Shown here: in pieces, positions 8,142 through 16,100 of the stretch
How the letters are laid out: the number at the start of each line of letters is the position of its first letter
How positions within the stretch are numbered: position 1 is the first letter of the stretch
Source: Bacillota bacterium
GTDB lineage: Bacteria > Bacillota > Clostridia > Christensenellales > CAG-138
Direction: 5' to 3'
DNA: 64,000 nt
NCBI GenBank assembly: GCA_023395595.1
Contig: JAEWYO010000060.1
Coordinates: 1 to 64,000 of the forward strand
Program-made: the position numbers and the translations under genes
The notes under the pieces: generated by a model
What the model was told of the DNA's origin: nothing
Seen by the model: the letters and a program-made list of their open reading frames with translations, nothing else
Database searches by the model: none

Positions 8142-8672
8142 TTAAGGATATAGACTTAGTAATCGCTCTGCGAGGTTGTCTACCGGAATGCCGGAATCCA
8201 ACGCGTAGTTCACCGTATACAGCGTGCCGCCGCGCATGCGCCGCAGATAGGCGATGCAACGCCCGGTCTGATCGACCAGATAGCGGTTTCTTTTGCGCAT
8301 TGAGTCGGGGGTACAGACCTCTGCCGCGTACCAAACCTCGTCCGCCGCGTCCAAAATCGCTTGATAGCGCGCCTTGTCTAGCGCACTCCAACCGCTGGTT
8401 TGGTTGCGTCCGGGCAGGGCAAGGTGGAGGGAGAGAGACGGGTGCTGCTCCTTTGCGCGGAGCACGCATTCAGCGGCGAGGGTATCAAACCCCTGCGCAC
8501 CGCCAACGTAAAACTCGGTCACGCCGTCTTCCGCCGCGGCTTCGATCGCACGTGTCAGTAGATAGGAAAGCGTTTGCATCTCTTCGGTTTCCCCGTTGCC
8601 AAAGGCGGGCAGCGCATCCGGCCGGTGTCCGGTGAAACAGCAGCCGCTTACGCGGTTAAACAGGTCGTGCAT
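8142..8672 (-). CDS. SLOG-domain protein, YpsA/DUF1273 family
   Basis: A 176-residue protein carrying the DUF1273 hallmark CCFTGHRPDALP at residues 11-22 and YVGGAQGFDTLAAE further on. These match the nucleotide-binding Rossmann-like fold of the YpsA/SLOG superfamily. The Bacillus YpsA relative influences cell division and stress, but the biochemical role of the family is not settled. ATG 8672 is chosen for its good SD (GGAGG, 4 bases before) and its 17-base overlap with the upstream gene, which indicates translational coupling. Longer in-frame starts lie inside the upstream coding region. SLOG proteins are proposed to bind nucleotide-derived ligands; no enzyme activity is claimed here. Confidence 0.8.
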   Translation of the reverse strand: MHDLFNRVSGCCFTGHRPDALPAFGNGETEEMQTLSYLLTRAIEAAAEDGVTEFYVGGAQGFDTLAAECVLRAKEQHPSLSLHLALPGRNQTSGWSALDKARYQAILDAADEVWYAAEVCTPDSMRKRNRYLVDQTGRCIAYLRRMRGGTLYTVNYALDSGIPVDNLAERLLSLYP

Positions 8673-9525
8673 CCATCCTCCGTGCGCCAACAAGATCGAT
8701 TGCTCCGGTGGTGTCTCCGCCCTGCATGGCAAGCAGCGCGGCGTTAAGCAGCGCGGGCGCTTCCGCACAGGCGTGCGCATATAAATCGGGGAAGGATTCC
8801 GTACGTGCGGTGGCCGTTTCCCAAGGCGCGTGCCAGACGGCGTGGAGGAGATTCAATCGATCTGCAGGATCGCTGTGCCGGGAGACGAGATAGGACGAAA
8901 TCAGGCCGGGTTTGTGCAGCGCACGCTCGATTGCGCCAAAGAAACGCAGCTTGCGGTTGTTCGGGTCAAAGGAAAGCGTGTTGACGAACAGCCATTTGCG
9001 AAATCCGCGCGCAAAAGAACCGCGCGTTTCCATCGCAAAGAGTTGCTTGCTCAACTGCGCATGTAGTTCGTCCAGCGCATCGAGATGCTTTGTCGCGTAA
9101 AACACGCGCGGCTTTGCCGGTACGCCGGGAAACGCGACGCGGGATGCCATCATGAGATCCATCTGAATCTCGGCGGGCGTGTGCGCCTTGCCGATGAATC
9201 GCGCTTCGATATATGGATGCGCATTGGTATCCAGCAGAAAATGGCACAGAAACCCAAGCACATATGCCTGCTTCGGCGCGCTGTCGGCAAGCGCAAACAG
9301 CGCGGCAAAGAGCACGCGTGCGTCGAGCGTATGCAGCTTTTCCGCGAGGTCGAGCCGGCTTTCGGCAAAGAGCGGCTTTGGCATCGCGTCCCCAAAGTAC
9401 GGGTCCGGACCCATGGTGCCGATCAAGAACTCGCCTCGATAATCCCGCAAGAGAGCGGAGACTGCCTCGTTTGCTTGTTGCAGCGCGGTTAGGCCGACCA
9501 GCGCATGTGTAAAATTATACGGCAT
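8656..9525 (-). CDS. Zinc-dependent phospholipase C-like protein
   Basis: A 289-residue protein starting MPYNFTHALVG. GTMGPDPYF lies near residue 37, and GFLCHFLLDTNAHPYI near residue 91 has His95, Asp99 and His103 in the H-x3-D-x3-H spacing of the zinc-dependent phospholipase C (Zn_dep_PLPC) family. No signal peptide is visible, so it may act in the cytoplasm, unlike secreted clostridial alpha-toxin. The substrate is unknown. ATG 9525 is preferred because family members begin in this way and a consensus promoter lies directly upstream. Its -10 box ends 6 bases before the ATG, so the mRNA is predicted to be leaderless. An upstream start at 9741 would read through this promoter. It overlaps the following SLOG gene. 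Confidence 0.75.
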   Translation of the reverse strand: MPYNFTHALVGLTALQQANEAVSALLRDYRGEFLIGTMGPDPYFGDAMPKPLFAESRLDLAEKLHTLDARVLFAALFALADSAPKQAYVLGFLCHFLLDTNAHPYIEARFIGKAHTPAEIQMDLMMASRVAFPGVPAKPRVFYATKHLDALDELHAQLSKQLFAMETRGSFARGFRKWLFVNTLSFDPNNRKLRFFGAIERALHKPGLISSYLVSRHSDPADRLNLLHAVWHAPWETATARTESFPDLYAHACAEAPALLNAALLAMQGGDTTGAIDLVGARRMDARPV

Positions 9526-9531
9526 ATGCTT

Positions 9532-9560
9532 ATTATAGGAGCATTTTGCGGTTGTCTCAA
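9532..9560 (-). promoter_or_regulatory. Promoter giving a predicted leaderless mRNA
   Basis: Minus strand TTGAGA (9555-9560), 17-base spacer, perfect TATAAT (9532-9537). Only 6 bases separate the -10 from ATG 9525, so transcription should begin at or next to the A of the start codon. No SD exists in that gap. Confidence 0.75.
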
Positions 9561-9884
9561 CCCCCGTATACATGGAAAAACAAATTTTATGTGTGTGCTT
9601 CACCCGGACTTGCAAAATCAACTGCCATTTTGAATTGTGAAGATGCTGCAACGAGCGAAACGCGAATACGCACAAAAACAGCAACAGGTATAGACATCCG
9701 GCGGGGCAAAAACCGACGGATGGCGCGGCTTTGCGGGACATGTACCGGATGCGGAAGCACTTGATCCAGTCATGAATATTTTCTTACAAAAACGTGGAAA
9801 ATTTGAAAATCTTGTGTTTACCTATGGTACTTTTTGGAGAGAGCGTGTTACAATACCCTTGATAGCACGACTGAGGTGGAGCAC
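9561..9884 (+). other. Intergenic region with a possible structured element
   Basis: No gene is supported between the divergent phospholipase-like and amidase-like genes. The segment 9695-9751 can fold: 9695-9701 pairs with 9745-9751 (7 bp), enclosing an inner stem of 9706-9710 with 9730-9734 and 9713-9715 with 9726-9728. It does not match a riboswitch class I recognise. A TACAAT at 9849-9854 is the best -10 for the downstream gene, but it has no good -35. Confidence 0.35.
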
Positions 9885-10760
9885 ATGAAAAAGATCGTTA
9901 AGCGCAGGAGAACTTTTCGCATCAACAACCCGCTTGCGTTTGGTATTCTGTGCGCGATGATCCTCGTTCTCCTCGCCGGCATCACCTATGCACTGGTCGC
10001 GGGGGTCGTTTCTCCCGCTGTTGTCAAGTATCAAATCGCGCATGCAACACCGTCTCCCACGCCGACGGTTGCACCCGTCACCGCGACACCATCGCCGACG
10101 GTTGATCCTTTGTTGCCGACACCTTCACCCACGTTGGAACCCGGCGCAACGCCGACGCCGACGCTGGAACCTGCCGGTGCGCTTGATGGACGCATCATCG
10201 GTCTTGACCCCGCGCGCGGCTATAGCTCCAAGATTCAAGGTACCTCCACAAAGGTTTATGCAAACCGCCTGAACTTCGCGGTTGCAACCTTGGTGAAGGA
10301 AAAACTGGAAGCGCAGGGCGCAACGGTTGTGTTTACGCTCTCGAGCGTGAAGGACGACAAGACCGCGGCAGAGCGCGTCAAGATCCTCAACGCGGGCAAT
10401 GTTGAACTCGCGATTCGCATCGAATGCAACTCCGTCAAGTCCTCGGATACGCGCGGAGCCATGGCTTGGGTGCCGGAGAAGCACGACAAGAAGGCAGAAT
10501 GCGACAAACTAGCCAGCACGGTGCTCACCGCATACGTCGAAGCGACAGGCTTGCCGCTTCGCGAGGTGAAGGACAAGTCGATCATCGATAAGAACGATGA
10601 AACCTTCCTCAAAGACACCAAGGCACCGGTCTTCACGCTGTTCCTAGGGCACATCAGCAACTCTGCCGAGGACAAGAAGATCAACGATGCGGAATTCCAA
10701 AAGACGATGGCGCAGGCAATCGTGGACGGTATCTTCAAATACCTTGGGGTCAATCAATAA
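9885..10760 (+). CDS. Membrane-anchored N-acetylmuramoyl-L-alanine amidase-fold protein, zinc ligands lost
   Basis: A 291-residue protein with a basic N-terminus, one membrane span at about 17-41, a Pro/Thr/Ser-rich extracellular linker at about 54-97, and a domain at about 100-291. That domain follows the Amidase_3 layout. The zinc-binding DPGHGG motif reads LDPARGY (Arg111 for His), SIHAN reads RIECN (Glu180 for His), and the C-terminal catalytic Glu before GFISN is Phe (FLGHISN). The early zinc Glu also seems absent. The fold may therefore bind peptidoglycan or a partner without hydrolysis. ATG 9885 has the SD GAGGTGGAG. A terminator follows. An inactive amidase is inferred from motif comparison only. 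Confidence 0.7.
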   Translation: MKKIVKRRRTFRINNPLAFGILCAMILVLLAGITYALVAGVVSPAVVKYQIAHATPSPTPTVAPVTATPSPTVDPLLPTPSPTLEPGATPTPTLEPAGALDGRIIGLDPARGYSSKIQGTSTKVYANRLNFAVATLVKEKLEAQGATVVFTLSSVKDDKTAAERVKILNAGNVELAIRIECNSVKSSDTRGAMAWVPEKHDKKAECDKLASTVLTAYVEATGLPLREVKDKSIIDKNDETFLKDTKAPVFTLFLGHISNSAEDKKINDAEFQKTMAQAIVDGIFKYLGVNQ

Positions 10761-10772
10761 TCGAACTATGCC

Positions 10773-10803
10773 AAAGAACCGCCGATTTAGGCGGTTCTTT
10801 TTA
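10773..10803. terminator. Intrinsic terminator after the amidase-like gene
   Basis: An 11-bp perfect stem (10773-10783 with 10790-10800), 6-base loop, then T residues. It lies 12 bases after the stop codon. Confidence 0.9.
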
Positions 10804-11098
10804 CACGTAATACAGACAGATGGGACAGGATTGCCCGCTGTTTGATCCGCAGGCAGGACATCCGGAAACAGTCAAATCAACGCGTGATCTACACAAAGCA
10901 CTCGAAAAATTCAGTAAAATTAGTTTGTTGTTTGCGCAAATTCTGTACTTTTGCAGATTTGTTTCGTATACTAAGAAAGGCGCATGGACAAAACTGTCCA
11001 GCCTTCTATTTTTTTCAAACACATTTTCTGTTCCATCCCGTGAAAAAATATAGGTGCAGTATCCTTGCCCCATCAAAAATTAAGGTAGGTGGATCGAT
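10804..11098 (+). other. Spacer before rnf, AT-rich, with an orphan terminator
   Basis: About 295 bases with no convincing gene. It contains a second intrinsic terminator (10977-11016) that follows no coding region, and a TATACT at 10967-10972 immediately before it. The rnfC SD is at the right end. A minus-strand frame of 91 codons (10801-11076) ends with two Cys pairs but has no start signal. Confidence 0.5.
10977..11016 (+). terminator. Orphan intrinsic terminator or attenuator upstream of rnfC
   Basis: The stem is 10977-10981 with 11001-11005 and 10985-10990 with 10995-11000, with a three-base bulge and loop AAAC. It is followed by CTATTTTTTTC. It ends some transcript in the rnf leader or a small RNA. 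The amidase gene upstream already has its own terminator. Confidence 0.7.
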
Positions 11099-12415
11099 TT
11101 GAGGAACACGTTTCGAGGCGGCGTTCATCCCCTTCACCACATTGGAGAAGGAAAGCCGCTGACACAGGCATGCCCCATCCGCGCACTTGTTGCGGACACG
11201 GTTGTCATCCCTGTCGGCATGCATCTTGGCGCGCCCAGCGAGCCATGCGTGACCAAAGGGCAGCATGTGAAGATGGGTGAAGTCATCGCGACCCCGGTTG
11301 GCGGACTTGGGCTTCCCGTTCACGCGAGCGTCTCCGGCGAGGTGCTGTTTGTGGAAGAACGGCAGCTTCTGCGTGCAAAGCCGGAGGTTTGCATTGGCAT
11401 TGCCAATGATCATGCGAACGAGTGGGTAGAGCTTCATCCGTTGAATCTGGCGAACGCTACCCCGGCGGAGCTGGTTGCCGCTGTCAAGAACGCGGGCATC
11501 TGCGGCATGGGCGGCGCGGCTTTCCCGACGCATGTGAAGATGAGCATCCCCGAAGGCAAGCATGCCGACGTGATCATCCTCAACGGGGCGGAGTGCGAAC
11601 CGTATCTCACCGCCGATCATCGCATGATGCTGGAGCAAAGCGAACGCATCGTGTCAGGGCTCAAACTCATTCTCCGCGCAACGGGTGTTTCGCGCGGGGT
11701 GATTGCGATTGAAACCAACAAACCGGATGCGATTGCGCGCATGCGCGAGGCGGTTTCCGGCGAAGAAGCCATCAGCGTGCTTGCGCTCAAGACCAAATAT
11801 CCGCAAGGATCGGAAAAGCAGTTGATTCAGGTTGTGACGGGGCGCGAAGTGCCGCGCGGCAAGCTGCCGCTGGACGCGGGCGTGCTGGTGTTCAACATCA
11901 GTACTGCTGCTGCGATTCACGACGCGATTGTACTCGGTAAACCGCTCATCGAGCGGGTGACCACCGTGTCCGGCGGGGTCAAAGAACCTGGCAACCTGCT
12001 GCTGCGCGTTGGCACCCGCTATGAGGACGCGATCAACGCCTGCGGCGGACTGGTGGAAGGCGCAAGCAAGGTCTTTGCTGGAGGGCCCATGACGGGGCTT
12101 TGCGCGGCAGATCTTGAAGTGACTGTAACCAAGGCCACCAACGGCATCGTAGTGTTTGACGAAATGCAGGCAAAGGCGGTTGAGGAGAGCGCATGCATTC
12201 GCTGCGCGCGCTGCGTCCATGTTTGCCCGATTGGCCTGCACCCATATCTCATGCGCACCGATCTCGACAAGCACGACACGGACAGCGCGAAACAGCACGG
12301 ACTCATGGACTGCGTGCTGTGCAGCGCATGTTCCTATATCTGCCCCGCGCGACGGTATCTTTCCTCCAGCTTCAAAGCCGCGAGAGAAGATTTGGCCGCA
12401 AAGGCGAGGAGGTAA
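11099..12415 (+). CDS. rnfC: Rnf electron transport complex subunit C
   Basis: A 438-residue NADH-side subunit of the Rnf complex, which oxidises reduced ferredoxin, reduces NAD+ and exports Na+ or H+. The start MRNTFRGGVHPLHHIGEGKP is typical. GICGMGGAAFPTHVKM and the NGAECEPYLTADHRMML segment form the NADH/FMN-binding core near residues 137-180. Two 4Fe-4S motifs are seen near the end: CIRCARCVHVCPIGLHP and CVLCSACSYICPARR. The start codon is TTG at 11099, with SD AGGTGG about 7 bases upstream; no ATG fits the conserved N-terminus. It is first of six genes, with rnfD beginning 5 bases after its stop. Confidence 0.95.
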   Translation: MRNTFRGGVHPLHHIGEGKPLTQACPIRALVADTVVIPVGMHLGAPSEPCVTKGQHVKMGEVIATPVGGLGLPVHASVSGEVLFVEERQLLRAKPEVCIGIANDHANEWVELHPLNLANATPAELVAAVKNAGICGMGGAAFPTHVKMSIPEGKHADVIILNGAECEPYLTADHRMMLEQSERIVSGLKLILRATGVSRGVIAIETNKPDAIARMREAVSGEEAISVLALKTKYPQGSEKQLIQVVTGREVPRGKLPLDAGVLVFNISTAAAIHDAIVLGKPLIERVTTVSGGVKEPGNLLLRVGTRYEDAINACGGLVEGASKVFAGGPMTGLCAADLEVTVTKATNGIVVFDEMQAKAVEESACIRCARCVHVCPIGLHPYLMRTDLDKHDTDSAKQHGLMDCVLCSACSYICPARRYLSSSFKAAREDLAAKARR

Positions 12416-12420
12416 CGCAT

Positions 12421-13371
12421 ATGGAAACAAAGAAACGATTTTCCGCCTCTCTGGCGCCGCATATCTTCGCGCAGGACACTACCGCCGTGCTGATGCTGGA
12501 CGTGGTCGCGGCGTTGATGCCGACGGTTGCCGCCGGTATCTGGCTCTTTGGCTGGAGCGCCGCGCGTGTGATCCTCATCTGCGTAGTGAGTTGCATAGCC
12601 ATGGAGTTCCTCTGGGAAGTGCTCTTCAAAAAACCGATCACTATCAACGACCTTTCTGCTGTTGTGACTGGGATTATCCTTGCGTTGACCATGCCGGCGA
12701 ACGCACCCTGGTGGATGCTCGTCATCGGCAGCGCGGTGGCGATTCTGCTCGTCAAACAGCTCTTTGGTGGTATCGGTGACAACTTCGTCAACCCAGCGGC
12801 AACCGCACGCGCGGTGCTGCTGGCCAGCTGGCCGGCGCTGATGAGCGGAAGTGCATATGTAACCCCGTTTGACGCAGTCTCCGGCGCAACGCCAATCGCG
12901 CTGCTTGGCCAATCGGCAGAAGCAGCCGGTGCGGCGCTGCCCTCTATGCTGGATCTGTTCATCGGTCGAATCCCCGGTTGCATCGGCGAAGTAAGCAAAA
13001 TCGCAATCCTGTTGGGACTTGTGTACCTGCTGATTCGAAAGACGATCACCTGGCACATCCCTGTGACCATGATCGCGTCGTTCATGCTCTTTACGTGGCT
13101 CTTCGGCGGCGACCCGCTGCAGGGTGTGCTGATGGGCAGCGTGCTATTCGGCGCGGTGTTTATGGCGACGGACTATGTCACCTGTCCGATGACGCACAAA
13201 GGGCAGATCATTTATGCGACCGGTATTGGTTTGCTCATCGCATTGATCCGCATGTTCGGTGGATATCCGGAAGGCACGATGTACGCCATCTTGATTATGA
13301 ACGTACTCACCCCGCTCATCGACCGCGTGACACGCGGCAAAATCTACGGGGAGGTGAAAGCCCATGCGTAA
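12421..13371 (+). CDS. rnfD: Rnf electron transport complex subunit D
   Basis: A 316-residue membrane subunit related to NqrB. It starts METKKRFSASLAPHIFAQDTT and carries about nine helices, including the conserved segment DNFVNPAATARAVLLASWP. The segment FDAVSGATPIALLG near residue 149 fits the family site where FMN is bound covalently to a Thr. RnfD and RnfE/RnfA form the ion-moving core. ATG 12421 is taken because the SD GAGGTAAC lies in front of it and upstream in-frame starts lie inside rnfC. The 3' end overlaps rnfG by 8 bases. Confidence 0.93.
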   Translation: METKKRFSASLAPHIFAQDTTAVLMLDVVAALMPTVAAGIWLFGWSAARVILICVVSCIAMEFLWEVLFKKPITINDLSAVVTGIILALTMPANAPWWMLVIGSAVAILLVKQLFGGIGDNFVNPAATARAVLLASWPALMSGSAYVTPFDAVSGATPIALLGQSAEAAGAALPSMLDLFIGRIPGCIGEVSKIAILLGLVYLLIRKTITWHIPVTMIASFMLFTWLFGGDPLQGVLMGSVLFGAVFMATDYVTCPMTHKGQIIYATGIGLLIALIRMFGGYPEGTMYAILIMNVLTPLIDRVTRGKIYGEVKAHA

Positions 13372-13915
13372 AGTGATGATTCTCGGGCTCAAGCTCTTTT
13401 TGCTTGCCGCGGTTGCGGGACTTGCGTTGGGGCTGACCAATATGGTCACGGCTGGAGCCATACAAGAGCAGCAGATCAAAGCGGCTGAGGCCGCGCGCAA
13501 GGCGGTTTTACCCGCGGCGGAAACATTCACCGAGGCGACAGCGCCGGAGGGAATGAAGGACGCGTATGCAGGCTATGATGCGTCCGGCGTACTGACCGGC
13601 AAGACCGGGACCATTGTGGCCAAGGGCTACGGCGGCGAGATCGAGATCACCGTCGGCATCGACCAAAGCGGCGCGGTAACCGGCGTATCCATCGGCGGGT
13701 CGAGCTTTGCGGAGACCGCAGGACTCGGCGCGCGCGCAAAGGAACCCTGGTTTGCGGAGCAGTTCGTCGGCAAAGCATCGCCGATTGCGATTGCCAAAGA
13801 CGGCGGCGAGATCGACGCCATCACATCCGCAACCATCACATCCCGCGCTGTGACAAATGCGGTGGAAAATGCGGTGCTTGCGCTGGGCAGCCTCACGCTG
13901 CCGACGGAGGGATAA
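13364..13915 (+). CDS. rnfG: Rnf electron transport complex subunit G (FMN-binding)
   Basis: A 183-residue protein with one N-terminal transmembrane helix (LKLFLLAAVAGLALGLTNMV) and an outward-facing FMN-binding domain. The covalent flavin attachment region is seen as DAITSATITSRAVTNAV near residues 151-167, in which a Thr of the SAT segment is the expected phosphoester site. It passes electrons between RnfD and other subunits. SD GGGGAGGTG lies upstream of ATG 13364, inside the end of rnfD, so translation is probably coupled. It is shorter than some homologues but complete in both ends and motifs. Confidence 0.92.
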   Translation: MRKVMILGLKLFLLAAVAGLALGLTNMVTAGAIQEQQIKAAEAARKAVLPAAETFTEATAPEGMKDAYAGYDASGVLTGKTGTIVAKGYGGEIEITVGIDQSGAVTGVSIGGSSFAETAGLGARAKEPWFAEQFVGKASPIAIAKDGGEIDAITSATITSRAVTNAVENAVLALGSLTLPTEG

Positions 13916-13919
13916 CAAT

Positions 13920-14549
13920 ATGGAACACAAGCAAACGCTCAAAAGCGTATTTTTCAATGGTCTTATAACGGAGAACCCGACGTTTCGCCTCGTGCTTGGC
14001 ACATGCCCCACGATGGCGGTCACTACGAGCGCGACAAACGGAATCGGCATGGGCGCGGCGGCAACGTTCGTGCTTGTCGGCTCCAACATCGTCATCTCAA
14101 TGTTGAGAAACTTCATTCCGGACAAGATTCGCATACCCGCGTTCATCATCGTCATCTGCACGTTTGTGACCATGGTGCAGATGTTTATGAATGCGTTTCT
14201 GCCCGCGCTGTATCAAAGCCTTGGCATCTTTCTGCCGCTGATCGTGGTCAACTGCATCATCCTTGCGCGCGCGGAAGCGTTCGCAAGCAAAAACCCCGTG
14301 CTGCATAGCGCGGTGGACGGCATTGGCATGGGCATCGGCTTCACCGTCGCGCTCACGCTCATTGGCAGCATCCGCGAACTGCTCGGCAACGGCACACTCT
14401 TTGGAAACCAGGTGTTTGGAGCGGGCTATCAGCCGATGCTGCTTCTGATTCTGCCCGCGGGCGGATTCATCGTGTTTGGCCTGCTGCTGGCGCTCTTCAA
14501 CGCCGTGAGCATGCGCGCCGGTAAAGGGAAGGAGGCGAAGAGCGAATGA
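13920..14549 (+). CDS. rnfE: Rnf electron transport complex subunit E
   Basis: A 209-residue membrane subunit homologous to NqrD. It begins MEHKQTLKSVFFNGLITENPTFRLVLG, then GTCPTMAVTTSATNGIGMG, with six predicted helices. With RnfA it forms an antiparallel pair thought to hold an iron-sulfur centre at the membrane midplane and to take part in ion transfer. ATG 13920 follows rnfG by 4 bases, with GGAGG overlapping the rnfG end. The 3' end overlaps rnfA by 4 bases (ATGA). Length and motifs are as usual for clostridial RnfE. Confidence 0.93.
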   Translation: MEHKQTLKSVFFNGLITENPTFRLVLGTCPTMAVTTSATNGIGMGAAATFVLVGSNIVISMLRNFIPDKIRIPAFIIVICTFVTMVQMFMNAFLPALYQSLGIFLPLIVVNCIILARAEAFASKNPVLHSAVDGIGMGIGFTVALTLIGSIRELLGNGTLFGNQVFGAGYQPMLLLILPAGGFIVFGLLLALFNAVSMRAGKGKEAKSE

Positions 14550-15142
14550 ACCCGATCGTAAAAGTATTGCTCTTTATGTTCAGCTGTGTGCTGACAAACA
14601 ACTATATCTTCTCGCGCTTTCTGGGTTGCTGTCCGTTCCTCGGCGTATCCAACAAGGTTGAAACCGCTTTCGGCATGGGGCTTGCGGTGACGTTTGTCAT
14701 GGCGCTGGCGAGCCTGTTTACCTATTTCGTCTACTACTATGTGTTGATTCCGCTGAATTTGGCGTATCTCAATACCATCGCATTCATCCTCGTCATCGCA
14801 TCGCTGGTGCAGGTGGTTGAGATGTTCCTCAAGAAATCCGCGCCGTCACTCTATAGTGCACTGGGCATCTATCTGCCGCTGATCACGACAAACTGCGCCG
14901 TTCTGGGCGTGACGATTCTCAACATCACAGAAGGGTACGATCTGCTCTATTCTGTGCTCAACGGAACGTTCGGTGCGCTGGGCTTCCTGGTCGCAATCGT
15001 GCTGATGGCGGGCGTGCGTGAGCGACTCGAGAGCGCAAAGATCGCAGCCCCGCTCAAAGGATTCCCAATTTCGCTGGTCATTGCGGGACTCATGAGCATC
15101 GCGTTCCTTGGGTTTTCCAACATGTTCGCGGGGGTGATGTAA
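14546..15142 (+). CDS. rnfA: Rnf electron transport complex subunit A
   Basis: A 198-residue membrane subunit homologous to NqrE with six helices. The N-terminus has the family pattern VLTNNYIFSRFLGCCPFLGVS, and the paired region LPLITTNCAVLGV is seen near residue 111; the Cys residues there belong to the conserved set. It forms the electron and ion path together with RnfE. Start ATG 14546 lies within the last codons of rnfE (GAATGA), with the SD AAGGAGGCG in front. rnfB starts 3 bases after its stop. Confidence 0.94.
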   Translation: MNPIVKVLLFMFSCVLTNNYIFSRFLGCCPFLGVSNKVETAFGMGLAVTFVMALASLFTYFVYYYVLIPLNLAYLNTIAFILVIASLVQVVEMFLKKSAPSLYSALGIYLPLITTNCAVLGVTILNITEGYDLLYSVLNGTFGALGFLVAIVLMAGVRERLESAKIAAPLKGFPISLVIAGLMSIAFLGFSNMFAGVM

Positions 15143-15145
15143 GAT

Positions 15146-16012
15146 ATGGCACAGGTTTTACCGATTCTGTACGCCATTGCAGCTCTGGGCGGGCTGGGCA
15201 TCCTCTTTGGGCTTGTTCTGGGCCTTGCGGACAAGAAGTTTGCCGTTGAGACGGACGAGCGCGTCAGCGCGGTTCGCGCTGCGGTTGCGGGCGCAAACTG
15301 CGGCGCATGCGGCTATGCCGGGTGTGACGCGTATGCCGAAGCGGTAGTCCGCGGGGATGCAAAGGCGAATGCCTGCACGCCCGGCGGCGCTAAAACCGTC
15401 AAAGCCATTGCCGAGATCATGGGCGTGAGCGCGGAGGCGCTGGAGCCGATGGTTGCGCGTGTGCGCTGCCAAGGGACCTGTGAGCGCGTCACGATGCGCT
15501 ATGACTACAGCGGGGTCCCTTCCTGCCGCGCGGTCAGCGGTATCTCTGGCGGACCGAACGCCTGCGAATTCGGGTGTGTCGGCTTCGGCGAGTGCCTCTC
15601 CGTCTGTGCGTTTGGTGCAATCCAGATGATCGATGGCATCGCGGTGATCGACGACGATGTTTGCACCGGTTGCGGTATGTGCGTGGACGTTTGCCCGCGC
15701 AGCATCATCCAAATGCTGCCGAAGGATCAAACCGTGGTCGTGATGTGCCGCAACGAAGCGACGGGTAAGCGCGCGGTGCTGCAATGCAAAACCGCCTGCG
15801 TCGGCTGCAAACGTTGTGAAAAGGCGTGCCCTTCGGACTCGATCAAGGTTGTCAAAGGCGTAGCCATTATCGACGAAAGCACCTGCACCCGCTGTGGTGC
15901 GTGCATTCCTGTTTGCCCGATGCACTGCATTGTCAATTTTTACGAGAGAAACATGGAAGACGTGGCGGCGGTCACCGCGCAAGCGGCGCTTAACGACATC
16001 GAGATTTCGTAA
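15146..16012 (+). CDS. rnfB: Rnf electron transport complex subunit B (ferredoxin-like)
   Basis: A 288-residue subunit that accepts electrons from ferredoxin. One N-terminal membrane helix is followed by the four-Cys cluster motif ANCGACGYAGCDAYAEAV. A middle region has further Cys (CQGTCERV, FGCVGFGECLSVCAFGAI). Then come CTGCGMCVDVCPRS, CVGCKRCEKACPSD and CTRCGACIPVCPMHC. The number of Cys motifs fits several 4Fe-4S clusters as in clostridial RnfB. ATG 15146 follows the rnfA stop by 3 bases. It is the last gene of the operon, with a strong terminator 31 bases downstream. The order C-D-G-E-A-B is that of clostridia and acetogens. Confidence 0.95.
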   Translation: MAQVLPILYAIAALGGLGILFGLVLGLADKKFAVETDERVSAVRAAVAGANCGACGYAGCDAYAEAVVRGDAKANACTPGGAKTVKAIAEIMGVSAEALEPMVARVRCQGTCERVTMRYDYSGVPSCRAVSGISGGPNACEFGCVGFGECLSVCAFGAIQMIDGIAVIDDDVCTGCGMCVDVCPRSIIQMLPKDQTVVVMCRNEATGKRAVLQCKTACVGCKRCEKACPSDSIKVVKGVAIIDESTCTRCGACIPVCPMHCIVNFYERNMEDVAAVTAQAALNDIEIS

Positions 16013-16042
16013 GCGTTTTTCCACAAATTCAACCAAGAATAG

Positions 16043-16069
16043 AAAATCCGCCCGTTTGGGCGGATTTTT
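16043..16069. terminator. Bidirectional terminator after rnfB
   Basis: An 11-bp stem (16043-16053 with 16058-16068), 4-base loop, A-run on the left and T-run on the right. It serves rnfB and the convergent phosphoesterase gene. Confidence 0.9.
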
Positions 16070-16100
16070 GTATGCTGTGCATGATTTCTTACCAAGCGAT

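Noticed and set aside
9526..9741. N-terminal extension of the phospholipase-like protein to 9741
   Set aside because: The extension would be translated from within or before the consensus promoter at 9532-9560, and the family starts at MPYNFTHA.
10801..11076. 91-codon minus-strand frame ending in two Cys pairs (GCPACG and SCPIC)
   Set aside because: The zinc-ribbon-like end is suggestive, but there is no SD, the frame crosses the orphan terminator and the rest looks non-coding. A search for homologues would decide.
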